A DNA stretch of 9,367 nt, from contig DLXW01000207.1 of assembly GCA_003448685.1 (NCBI GenBank), forward strand, positions 1-9,367. Direction: 5' to 3'. Made by a program: the position numbers and the translations under genes. Origin of the DNA: Cyanothece sp. UBA12306 (GTDB taxonomy: Bacteria > Cyanobacteriota > Cyanobacteriia > Cyanobacteriales > Microcystaceae). The notes beneath the pieces were generated by a model. The model had not been told where the DNA came from. It searched no databases and was given only the letters and a program-made list of their open reading frames with translations. Shown in pieces: positions 1-5,721 of this stretch; positions within the stretch are counted from its first letter, which is position 1, and each line of letters starts with the position of its first letter.

Positions 1-939
1 CTGTCCTTCGGTATCCTGTAATAAATAACTCATAGCGCCATGTAAGACCCCAGGACGACCTTGAGTCAGGGTAGCAGCGTGTTTTCCTGAAATAATACTT
101 TCTCCTGCTGCTTCTACTCCAATTAACCGGACAGAAGACTCTTTGACAAACTCATAAAATAGTCCCATCGCGTTAGAACCACCTCCAATACAAGCAAGAA
201 GAATATCAGGTAAACATCCCCATTTTTCCATACTTTGGCGACGAGTTTCAAGGCCTATAACGTGATGAAAATCTCTAACCATCATAGGATAGGGATGGGG
301 ACCAGCTACCGATCCTAGAATATAATGGGTTGTCTCCACATTAGTTACCCAATCTCGAATGGCTTCTGAGGTAGCATCTTTGAGGGTTCCCGTTCCTGCT
401 GTAACTGGTTGTACAGTTGCCCCCAAAAGTTTCATGCGAAAAACATTTAATTTTTGGCGTTCCATGTCGTGAATGCCCATATAAATGACGCATTCTAAAC
501 CAAAACGAGCGCAAACTGTGGCCGTAGCGACTCCATGTTGACCAGCACCTGTTTCGGCAATAATACGCTTTTTACCCATGCGTTTGGCTAATAAAACCTG
601 TCCGAGGGCATTATTAATCTTATGAGCTCCCGTATGGTTTAAATCTTCTCGCTTTAGATAAATTTGGGGGCCGGCGTTATCGGTACGGCTATAATGGGCA
701 GTTAAACGTTCAGCAAAATATAAAGGACTGGGACGACCTACATAGTCCCGCAATAGTTGGTTTAATTCCTGTTGAAAGTGGGGATCATCTTTGTAGCGAC
801 TGTAGGCTGTTTCTAGTTCACTTAATGCCGGCATTAGAGTTTCAGGAACGTATTTCCCACCATAGGGGCCAAAACGTCCTAAAGCGTCGGGATATTCGGT
901 CTTTGGAGTTGAAAGGGGAGAAATAGGAGTGGTTGTCAT
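1..939 (-). CDS. trpB: Tryptophan synthase beta chain, 3' end cut by window edge
   Basis: TrpB catalyses the last step of tryptophan synthesis, condensing indole with L-serine using pyridoxal phosphate; it works in the cytosol as an alpha2-beta2 complex with TrpA. Reading the minus strand from the ATG at 939-937 gives 313 uninterrupted codons that run off the window. The family usually has about 400-415 residues, so roughly 100 C-terminal residues are missing because of the window edge, not a mutation. Visible hallmarks are [14 protein letters not shown] near residues 21-34, the PLP-lysine motif HTGAHKINN with K107, the ETGAGQHG motif with the catalytic glutamate at E129, and the phosphate-binding GGGSN loop at 252-256. 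The start gives a normal short N-terminal extension before GRFGPYGG. No clear Shine-Dalgarno sequence precedes it. No other trp gene is in view, and the neighbour at 1083 is divergent. Identification is essentially certain. Confidence 0.97.
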   Translation of the reverse strand, partial: MTTTPISPLSTPKTEYPDALGRFGPYGGKYVPETLMPALSELETAYSRYKDDPHFQQELNQLLRDYVGRPSPLYFAERLTAHYSRTDNAGPQIYLKREDLNHTGAHKINNALGQVLLAKRMGKKRIIAETGAGQHGVATATVCARFGLECVIYMGIHDMERQKLNVFRMKLLGATVQPVTAGTGTLKDATSEAIRDWVTNVETTHYILGSVAGPHPYPMMVRDFHHVIGLETRRQSMEKWGCLPDILLACIGGGSNAMGLFYEFVKESSVRLIGVEAAGESIISGKHAATLTQGRPGVLHGAMSYLLQDTEGQ

Positions 940-1030
940 TGCTATTTGGACTATTAAGAATTTACAAAAAGATGAGGAGCTATCAACTTGTATTTTATTT
1001 TAATCTAAAATTAGAAGGTAATGTTTTATT

Positions 1031-1045
1031 TGTTTTCTCAAAACA
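1031..1045. promoter_or_regulatory. Perfect 6-bp inverted repeat between divergent genes
   Basis: TGTTTT-CTC-AAAACA is a perfect inverted repeat with a 3-nt centre, lying in the 143-nt gap between divergent trpB and the gene at 1083. A TAAAAT hexamer at 1048-1053, a possible -10 for the rightward gene, begins just after it, so a bound protein could affect rightward transcription. It is AT-rich, and such palindromes arise by chance. No regulator is recognised; the operator role is inference. Confidence 0.2.
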
Positions 1046-1082
1046 GTTAAAATAGAATTAGATCATTTAAGAGATATTAATC

Positions 1083-1718
1083 ATGGCTACTACTGCCGAT
1101 GAAGTTTGGCAATTATTAGGAGAATTAATCGAAGCACAAAAAGAAACCCGAAAAATGCTAGATAAACAAGCTGAAGAAGCTGAAAAAAGTCGACAACAGG
1201 CTGATAGAGACCGCCAACAGGCTGAAAAAAGTCGACAACAGGCTGAAAAAGAACATCAAGAAACTAGACGACAAATTCAACAAGTTAATCAACAAATAGG
1301 TAAACTAGGTAATCGTTTAGGGGAGTTTGTTGAATGGCAAGTGCGTCCAACAGCAATACGTTTATTTCAAGAAAGGGGTATTGATATTCATGAATTACAC
1401 GCAGAAGTATCAGTAAACAGACCAGATGGAGGTCTAGAAATTGATTTATTAGTTGTCAATGATACCGAAGCAATTTTAATTGAAGTCAAAAGTAAATTAA
1501 CTCAAAGAGATGTGGATGAACATCTAGAAAGATTAGCAAAGTTTAAACAATTTATGCCTCGCTATCGGGATGTTAAAGCATTAGGAGCAGTTGCCGGAAT
1601 GATAGTAACAAATGAGGTAGTAAATTATGCCTATCGTAAGGGTTTATTTGTCTTAGCACAGTCAGGAGAAAGTGTGATCATTTTGAACGATGCTAACTTT
1701 CAACCACAGGTTTGGTAG
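1083..1718 (+). CDS. DUF3782-like coiled-coil protein with PD-(D/E)XK nuclease fold
   Basis: This 211-residue protein has two parts. Residues about 15-75 form a highly charged coiled coil, including four near-perfect heptads (AEKSRQQ, ADRDRQQ, AEKSRQQ, AEKEHQE; residues 33-60). Residues about 80-211 look like a restriction-endonuclease-like domain: an FVEWQVRP helix, then EIDLLVV (E119, D121), then EVKSK (E134, K136), matching the D-x(n)-E-x-K pattern of the PD-(D/E)XK superfamily. The family resembles the DUF3782 proteins that occur in many copies in cyanobacteria; their biological role is not established. The active-site residues seem intact, so DNA cleavage is possible but unproven. It lacks a methyltransferase or toxin-antitoxin partner here, so it should not be called a restriction enzyme. 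The ATG start is supported by the immediately following family-like N-terminus (DEVWQLLGELIEAQKETRKM); only a weak AAGAGA precedes it. It stands alone, divergent from trpB. Confidence 0.85.
   Translation: MATTADEVWQLLGELIEAQKETRKMLDKQAEEAEKSRQQADRDRQQAEKSRQQAEKEHQETRRQIQQVNQQIGKLGNRLGEFVEWQVRPTAIRLFQERGIDIHELHAEVSVNRPDGGLEIDLLVVNDTEAILIEVKSKLTQRDVDEHLERLAKFKQFMPRYRDVKALGAVAGMIVTNEVVNYAYRKGLFVLAQSGESVIILNDANFQPQVW
1179..1262 (+). repeat. 21-bp (7-residue) tandem repeat, four units, inside the coiled coil
   Basis: Four consecutive 21-bp units encode the heptads AEKSRQQ, ADRDRQQ, AEKSRQQ and AEKEHQE. Units 1 and 3 share a 26-nt identical run (1179-1204 and 1221-1246, 42 bp apart). Because the unit is exactly one coiled-coil heptad, gain or loss of units keeps both reading frame and coil register, so length variation between strains is plausible. 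The near identity at DNA level suggests recent duplication. Confidence 0.85.
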
Positions 1719-1808
1719 CAGAAATGTTGAATGTTAGAAAAAAGCCTGGAGAAAATCCTTTTAAAATGCTATGAATAAGAAAAAATATAGAAAGGTAAAA
1801 TAAATAAT

Positions 1809-2189
1809 TTGATTTTACAAAGTTTCCCCAAAGTTATTAAAACCATCTTAAACCCTTGTCCCAAGCTAGTTTTACTTCTGACTTCCGACATTCCCTATCT
1901 ATCAGAAGATTATAAAAGGTTGCAAGTCTCTTCAAATTCTCACCAGCACGAATCACATAATTTTAAAAATTCAGAAGAAAAACGATATAAAAAAGCATTA
2001 GAGAATGGACAAGCAATACTTTTCACCTATACAGGACCAATTAAACGAGAACCGATCACTAAAATACCTGAAAACTACAAAATTTTGACATCAATAAAAT
2101 ATCCTTCTGATGGAATAAGTCAGAAATTTTCTGGAGGGATGCTAAACATCGCAATTCCCTCAAATATCACTAATATTTGTCCAAAATAA
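1809..2189 (+). CDS. Orphan hypothetical ORF with TTG start, possibly a gene remnant
   Basis: This 126-codon frame can start only at TTG (1809), or lacks a start if it is a remnant; the in-frame upstream stop is TAG at 1788-1790. The only in-frame ATG is near the C-terminus. No Shine-Dalgarno sequence fits well. The product is rich in Lys, Asn, Ser and Ile, with a short hydrophobic stretch (KLVLLLTSDIPYL, around residues 19-31) and a C-terminal half that reads like globular protein (NGQAILFTYTGPIKREP, then YKILTSIKYPSDG). I recognise no family. No signal peptide or repeated transmembrane helices are evident. It may be a true small gene, the 3' part of a decayed gene, or a chance frame in AT-rich DNA. 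I do not assign a function. Confidence 0.3.
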   Translation: MILQSFPKVIKTILNPCPKLVLLLTSDIPYLSEDYKRLQVSSNSHQHESHNFKNSEEKRYKKALENGQAILFTYTGPIKREPITKIPENYKILTSIKYPSDGISQKFSGGMLNIAIPSNITNICPK

Positions 2190-2283
2190 ACAAATTATAG
2201 GTTTAAACAATGTAACCCCAATATTCCTTATATCTAAGTATCAGAATGTTAAAAAATCTAATTCTAAATTTTGGTGGCTACTA

Positions 2284-2312
2284 TTGAATATTTACAAAAA
2301 ATAAGGTACAAT
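2284..2312 (+). promoter_or_regulatory. Sigma70-type promoter of rplS
   Basis: TTGAAT (2284-2289) and TACAAT (2307-2312) are separated by exactly 17 nt, close to the TTGACA/TATAAT consensus of group 1 sigma factors. Initiation would fall near 2319, giving a leader of about 25 nt before the rplS ATG. This is the best promoter match in the window and fits a highly expressed ribosomal protein gene, probably with read-through into trnW. Confidence 0.7.
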
Positions 2313-2343
2313 GGTAAATTGTGAGTTTTTGCTAAAGTGAGTT

Positions 2344-2706
2344 ATGAAAGGCCAAGAAATAATCAAATCGATCGAAAGTGAATATCTCAAGACGGACTTG
2401 CCGACCATCCATGTGGGTGATACCATTCGCGTTGGTGTACGTATTCGAGAAGGTGGTAAAGAAAGGATTCAACCCTATGAGGGAACTGTCATTGCCATGC
2501 GCAATGGAGGCATCAGTGAAACTATTACCGTCAGAAAAATTTTCCAAGGTGTCGGGGTAGAAAGGGTATTTTTAATCCATTCTCCTCGTATCGCCGATAT
2601 TACTATTGTCCGCAGAGGAAAAGTACGTCGAGCGAAATTATATTATCTACGCGATCGCGTTGGTAAAGCAACCAGGATTCGTCAACGATTTGATCGCTCG
2701 TTATAG
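2344..2706 (+). CDS. rplS: 50S ribosomal protein L19 (bL19)
   Basis: bL19 is a structural protein of the large ribosomal subunit, located at the 30S-50S interface. The 120 residues match the usual family length of about 115-125. Diagnostic segments are [20 protein letters not shown] (residues 25-44), YEGTVIA, the [12 protein letters not shown] block, [13 protein letters not shown] with the following ADI, and the basic [20 protein letters not shown] region near 90-109, rich in rRNA-binding arginines and lysines. The ATG start is set by [11 protein letters not shown] and lies about 25 nt after a good promoter. A HIP1 octamer sits inside the coding region and encodes part of the LRDRV segment. 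The next gene in the same direction is trnW, 75 nt downstream; secE, the usual next gene in many cyanobacteria, is absent. Confidence 0.97.
   Translation: MKGQEIIKSIESEYLKTDLPTIHVGDTIRVGVRIREGGKERIQPYEGTVIAMRNGGISETITVRKIFQGVGVERVFLIHSPRIADITIVRRGKVRRAKLYYLRDRVGKATRIRQRFDRSL
2651..2658. repeat. HIP1 octamer GCGATCGC within rplS
   Basis: A perfect copy of the highly iterated palindrome 1, an 8-bp palindrome strongly over-represented in many cyanobacterial genomes. It lies in the 3' part of rplS, where it fits the Arg-Asp-Arg codons. It supports the cyanobacterial assignment; it is not evidence of a mobile element. Confidence 0.9.
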
Positions 2707-2733
2707 TTTCCTTCAATTAAGCTTAAATTATGA

Positions 2734-2739
2734 TATGAT
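2734..2739 (+). promoter_or_regulatory. Possible -10 element for trnW
   Basis: TATGAT lies in the 75-nt gap between rplS and trnW, about 43 nt before the mature tRNA. No good -35 hexamer is found (only TTCAAT at 2712-2717, spacing 16). Co-transcription from the rplS promoter is equally likely. Confidence 0.25.
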
Positions 2740-2781
2740 CAGATACGGTAAGAGCATAGCCCTAGGTTATCGCTCGTCTGT

Positions 2782-2854
2782 GCGCTCTTAGTTCAGTTGG
2801 TAGAACGCAGGTCTCCAAAACCTGATGTCGGGGGTTCGAGTCCTCCAGGGCGCG
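2782..2854 (+). tRNA. trnW: tRNA-Trp, anticodon CCA
   Basis: The 73 nt fold into a standard cloverleaf. The acceptor stem GCGCTCT pairs with AGGGCGC (one T-G pair), with discriminator G at 2854, as expected for bacterial tRNA-Trp. The D stem GTTC/GAAC is at 2791-2794 and 2803-2806. The anticodon stem CAGGT/ACCTG (2808-2812, 2820-2824) frames the loop CTCCAAA with CCA at 2815-2817. The T arm is GGGGG-TTCGAGT-CCTCC (2830-2846). The 3' CCA is not encoded and must be added by nucleotidyltransferase, as for many cyanobacterial tRNAs. A run of six T follows directly (2855-2860). In many cyanobacteria this tRNA sits between rplS and secE; here only the rplS side is kept. Confidence 0.97.
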
Positions 2855-2986
2855 TTTTTTAGATAACCAGTTTTCAGCACAAAAACACCCAAGAAAGAAG
2901 GCTGACTAAATTTTCGGCTTAACTTAAATTTTGTGTAGTTTAAAAGAGCAACAGTTTAATCTATAGTTAGGATATTCAGAAATAGG

Positions 2987-3718
2987 TCATATTTGATCGA
3001 TTTTGGTGTTTATTTCTTCTATTTCTGAGTTGATGACTGATGGTTGTTCAAGCTTTGATGATACCAATTTTTTTGCCTTGAGATCAGTTAATTGTTCATC
3101 AATCTGGTGATGATTTTCTAAAATTGCAAATTGTTTTTCTAGGGGATCTACATTATAACTTTGAGTTAATTCTGATTGGGCTTCGAGTTCGAGTATTTTG
3201 GCTTCTATTTGCTCAAAGACACTGCTAGAACTACCTGGTTGGAGATTTCCCATGATTTCTTGTAACCTTTGGGAAGCCATCGCCGATCTTAGTCTAGCTA
3301 AATAAAGACTTTTTTTAGTTTTTGCTTCACCGTATTTATGCTCTAAATTTCGCAAATCTTGTTTAACTTTTGTGATAACCTGGTTTTGTTGCTTGAGTTG
3401 TTGTTCTAAACCTTGAGCTTGTGTTTGATAAGATTGACGGTTAATTAGGGCTTCTCTAGCTAAAGGTTCATTGCCTTTATCTAAAGACATTTGCGCTCTT
3501 TCGTACCATTTTTGAGCAGCCTTTTGGTGATGAGCTAACTGTCGTTGAGCGCTTTTATTGGTTGCTATTGCTTGTGCTAAAGCTTGTCGCATGGCAATCA
3601 ATTCTTGTTCCATAGCTGCAATAGCATTGTCTAGTATTTTTTCTGGATCTTCGGTTTCTTCGACCAAGCTATTGATCTGAGATCGGACAACCCGACTAAT
3701 TCTTTGTAACCATTCCAT
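2987..3718 (-). CDS. pspA: PspA/IM30-family membrane-remodelling protein
   Basis: PspA/IM30 proteins are peripheral membrane proteins that polymerise into rings and rods (ESCRT-III superfamily) and protect or remodel the cytoplasmic and thylakoid membranes. The 243 residues are almost wholly helical. The N-terminal amphipathic helix MEWLQRISRVVRSQINSLVE (1-20) would insert into lipid; EDPEK is at 23-27; long charged coiled coils follow, including NEPLAREAL (83-91) and EAKTKK (131-136); a PGSSSS linker at 161-166 leads to the later helices. The MEW start, and a tail that does not look like the Vipp1 C-terminal helix, suggest the PspA paralogue and not Vipp1/IM30, though this is recalled family knowledge and needs a tree. 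The ATG follows GGAAAG and GAGG, plausible ribosome-binding sequences. The gene converges on trnW and diverges from the membrane protein at 3829; the shared 110-nt gap may hold stress-responsive control. Confidence 0.88.
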   Translation of the reverse strand: MEWLQRISRVVRSQINSLVEETEDPEKILDNAIAAMEQELIAMRQALAQAIATNKSAQRQLAHHQKAAQKWYERAQMSLDKGNEPLAREALINRQSYQTQAQGLEQQLKQQNQVITKVKQDLRNLEHKYGEAKTKKSLYLARLRSAMASQRLQEIMGNLQPGSSSSVFEQIEAKILELEAQSELTQSYNVDPLEKQFAILENHHQIDEQLTDLKAKKLVSSKLEQPSVINSEIEEINTKIDQI

Positions 3719-3748
3719 AACTTTCCAAGACCTCGTTAATCTATTTAC

Positions 3749-3754
3749 ATTATA
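3749..3754 (-). promoter_or_regulatory. Candidate -10 element of the PspA-like gene
   Basis: Read on the minus strand this is a perfect TATAAT, 31 nt upstream of the ATG, which would give a leader of about 24 nt. No convincing -35 hexamer is found at 16-18 nt spacing, so an activator or another sigma factor may be needed. In AT-rich DNA such a hexamer can also occur by chance. Confidence 0.35.
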
Positions 3755-3828
3755 TTAATTTTGAGCCGTCTATATCCTGTGACGTTGATCATCCTCAAAT
3801 TTCTATTTTTAACAATCTTCAAGTAATT

Positions 3829-4614
3829 ATGCTCGAAAATCCCCAACAACCACCATCAGATAATTCTTCTTTATCATCCCTATTTGTCAACAATTTTATC
3901 TTTGTCATTTTTTGGTTGTTTTATCTAGCTTATACCTATCTTTTGTTATTTTCACCTCCTAATCAACCTGTTCCTGGTTTCCCGATCTGGGCAATTCAAC
4001 CAGAAACAATCATCGAAATTATGAATGAGTCTCTCAATTTTTTCTTTATTTTGCCTTTTCTCAATATGGGGGGACTTGGTGGACTAATTTCTCCTCTAGT
4101 CCCCCCTGTTTCAGAAGCTATTTTTAATTTTGCCGAAGCGTGGATTTTTATGTTTTTACCACTTCTATTAGCTGATGTAAGAGGTCGTCATCTTCCTCGA
4201 TTTTTTTTCTGGATTTGTGCTATGTTCCTTACCAATGTTTTTTTAATTCCTTACATGATTTTACGCCTCAAAACACCGAGGAAAAAAGATATTATTGATC
4301 AATCTTCTTGGGTTTTGTCTCGTTCTTTTGGTACCGTTAGTTTATTAGTAGGAATAACTGCTACAATTTGGTTTTTTGTAGGTCGCCCTGAATGGGGTAA
4401 TTTAGCAGTGAGATTGGATTATTTAATCGACCAATTTACCAATAACAGAGTGATTATTGCTTTTACTGTTGATTTGGTTCTTTTTTGGTTATTTCAATCA
4501 ATTTTATTGGGGGATATAATCGAGGAAAATCAATCTAGGAAATGGCTCAGATTTTTACCTTTTTTCGGATTAGCATTTTGGTTAATTGGTCAATCTTCTC
4601 AAACAAGCAAATAA
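3829..4614 (+). CDS. Polytopic membrane protein of unknown function, about seven helices
   Basis: I do not recognise a named family for this 261-residue protein. Hydrophobic stretches suggest seven membrane segments, near residues 19-41, 69-90, 98-116, 124-146, 165-184, 208-228 and 240-255. The N-terminus is short, polar and Pro/Ser-rich. The segment LLLADVRGRHLPRFFFWI (112-129), with charged residues between helices 3 and 4, and the basic LRLKTPRKKD loop (145-154) are the most distinctive parts; the latter probably faces the cytoplasm. It has the look of a conserved cyanobacterial integral membrane protein, and no catalytic or transport motif is evident. The ATG lies 110 nt from the divergent PspA-like gene; no Shine-Dalgarno sequence is seen. 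The nucleotidyltransferase begins 34 nt after its stop, so the two are probably co-transcribed. Coding status is strongly supported; function is unknown. Confidence 0.8.
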   Translation: MLENPQQPPSDNSSLSSLFVNNFIFVIFWLFYLAYTYLLLFSPPNQPVPGFPIWAIQPETIIEIMNESLNFFFILPFLNMGGLGGLISPLVPPVSEAIFNFAEAWIFMFLPLLLADVRGRHLPRFFFWICAMFLTNVFLIPYMILRLKTPRKKDIIDQSSWVLSRSFGTVSLLVGITATIWFFVGRPEWGNLAVRLDYLIDQFTNNRVIIAFTVDLVLFWLFQSILLGDIIEENQSRKWLRFLPFFGLAFWLIGQSSQTSK

Positions 4615-4648
4615 GTTCTCTAGAAAAATAGGCAAAATTCTTGATTTT

Positions 4649-5530
4649 ATGAGACAAAAAAAGGTGAGAAAAGCCATTATTCCTGCGGCTGGTTTTGGGA
4701 CGAGGATGTTCCCTGCAAGCAAAACATTTAAAAAAGAATTTTTTCCTATTGTAGATCAAGATGGTTTGGCTAAACCTGTGATTTTATTGATTGTAGAAGA
4801 AGCCTTAAGTGCAGGAATTGAAGAGATAGGTATTATTATTCAAAATCGAGATAAAAGTTTGTTTGAGGACTTTTTTAAAACCCCACCTATCCCTCAACTA
4901 TTTAAGAAACTTTCTCTAACAAACCGACAGTATAGTCAATATTTGCAAGAAATAGGAATGAGAATAACTCTCTTATTTCAAGAAGAACAAGAAGGTTATG
5001 GTCATGCAGTTTATTGTACTCAAGATTGGATTAATAATGAACCTTTTTTATTACTATTAGGAGATCATATTTATAGATCAAATACCGAGTTTTCTTGTGC
5101 AAAACAATTGATAGATGTTTATCAAAAATTCAGTCAAAGTACCATAGGTTTAACAATTATGCCAGAAGAAATTATTCACAAAGCAGGAATAGTTACCGGA
5201 AACTGGCAAGAGAGAAATTCTTTATTAAAGATTACCCAATTATCTGAAAAACCCGATTTAGATTATGCTCGATCCCATCTTCATATTTTAGGAATGAAAG
5301 ACAATGAATTTATGGCAATTTTTGGAATGTATATTTTAGAACCTGAAATTTTTGATTATCTTGGTCAGGAAATCAGGGGAAATTTAAGATATAAACAGGA
5401 ATTTCAATTAACAACTTGTCTAGATAAGTTAACCCAAGATCGTGGAATGATAGGTTATCAAATTCAAGGACAATATTTTGATATAGGAATGCCGGAATTT
5501 TATCGACAAACTATAATAGATTATCCCTAA
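4649..5530 (+). CDS. GalU-like sugar-1-phosphate nucleotidyltransferase
   Basis: The protein belongs to the Rossmann-like NTP-transferase family that makes NDP-sugars from NTP and a sugar 1-phosphate; the closest named type is UTP-glucose-1-phosphate uridylyltransferase (GalU). Numbered from the ATG at 4649 (294 residues), the signature is IIPAAGFGTRMFPASKTFKKE (10-30), with the nucleotide-binding G-x-G-T-R loop and catalytic lysine region; then GYGHA (116-120) and GDH with the probable metal-binding D139. EKP follows in the sugar-binding half, and QYFDIGMPEFY is a typical end. The length suits GalU-type enzymes. The frame is open back to a TTG at 4586, which would overlap the preceding gene; the ATG is preferred because it starts right before the conserved core. 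Substrate cannot be fixed: UTP/glucose is likely, other NTPs or sugars possible. It follows the membrane protein by 34 nt and precedes cruF by 191 nt. Confidence 0.87.
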   Translation: MRQKKVRKAIIPAAGFGTRMFPASKTFKKEFFPIVDQDGLAKPVILLIVEEALSAGIEEIGIIIQNRDKSLFEDFFKTPPIPQLFKKLSLTNRQYSQYLQEIGMRITLLFQEEQEGYGHAVYCTQDWINNEPFLLLLGDHIYRSNTEFSCAKQLIDVYQKFSQSTIGLTIMPEEIIHKAGIVTGNWQERNSLLKITQLSEKPDLDYARSHLHILGMKDNEFMAIFGMYILEPEIFDYLGQEIRGNLRYKQEFQLTTCLDKLTQDRGMIGYQIQGQYFDIGMPEFYRQTIIDYP

Positions 5531-5544
5531 GTTTTAAAAAACTC

Positions 5545-5563
5545 AATCTTAACCAAGATTTTT
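5545..5563 (+). terminator. Possible weak terminator after the nucleotidyltransferase
   Basis: AATCTT (5545-5550), loop AACC, and AAGATT (5555-5560) form a perfect 6-bp stem running into a T run (TTTTT, 5559-5563), starting 15 nt after the stop codon. The stem is AT-rich with only one G-C pair, so intrinsic termination would be weak. A similar palindrome on this scale could occur by chance. Confidence 0.35.
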
Positions 5564-5598
5564 ATGATTTCTCAATATCTTTTTGGCTAAAATATATG

Positions 5599-5655
5599 AT
5601 AGACTAAGATAAAATTTTGGTTACCCAAAAATCCTAATAGACTAGGATGGAATTT
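5599..5655. repeat. Imperfect 19-nt direct repeat upstream of cruF
   Basis: ATAGACTAAGATAAAATTT (5599-5617) and ATAGACTAGGATGGAATTT (5637-5655) match at 16 of 19 positions and start 38 bp apart. The interval between them carries a palindrome (TTTTGG-TTAC-CCAAAA, 5615-5630), and the second copy overlaps another (ATCCTA-ATAGAC-TAGGAT, 5631-5648). The arrangement could be a pair of regulator sites or a decayed small repeat element. Confidence 0.4.
5615..5648. promoter_or_regulatory. Two abutting hairpins in the cruF upstream region
   Basis: TTTTGG (5615-5620) pairs with CCAAAA (5625-5630) across a TTAC loop. Directly next to it, ATCCTA (5631-5636) pairs with TAGGAT (5643-5648) across ATAGAC. 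Both stems are perfect 6-bp matches. A third, weaker inverted repeat AACTA-AAGTC-TAGTT lies at 5659-5673. They could be operators, an attenuating leader structure or transcript-end structures; no known regulator motif is recognised. Confidence 0.3.
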
Positions 5656-5721
5656 GTCAACTAAAGTCTAGTTTCTACTGGTCAAATTAATTAGTTTTAA
5701 AGAAGAAGCTTTTTTAACTCA

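Larger units (their letters stand above)
1719..2343. other. 625-nt low-coding region between the DUF3782-like gene and rplS
   Basis: This AT-rich stretch has no recognisable gene. It contains one plus-strand ORF of uncertain reality (1809-2189), a 16-codon ATG ORF at 1724-1774 that ends in TGA and is not in frame with it, and the rplS promoter at the right end (2284-2312). I see no strong terminator hairpin after the gene ending at 1718, and no RNA gene or insertion-sequence end. Confidence 0.5.

Noticed and set aside
2332..2547. 71-codon minus-strand ORF across the start of rplS
   Set aside because: It is antisense to the strongly supported rplS and has no recognisable protein features; it is a shadow frame.
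2378..2791. Two further plus-strand frames (2378-2560 and 2606-2791) overlapping rplS and running into trnW
   Set aside because: They lie in another frame of rplS and the second runs into tRNA sequence; nothing supports translation.
2855..2986. Intrinsic terminator or attachment site after trnW
   Set aside because: Only a six-T run follows the tRNA. The best stem (around GGCTGA and TTCGGCTT) has mismatches, and no second copy of the tRNA 3' end was found in the window.
4586..4648. TTG start giving a 21-residue N-terminal extension of the nucleotidyltransferase
   Set aside because: It would overlap the preceding gene and lacks a ribosome-binding site, whereas the ATG at 4649 directly precedes the conserved core.
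4547..4759. Minus-strand ORF over the junction of the membrane protein and the nucleotidyltransferase
   Set aside because: Antisense to two convincing coding regions, with a low-complexity Lys/Phe-rich product.
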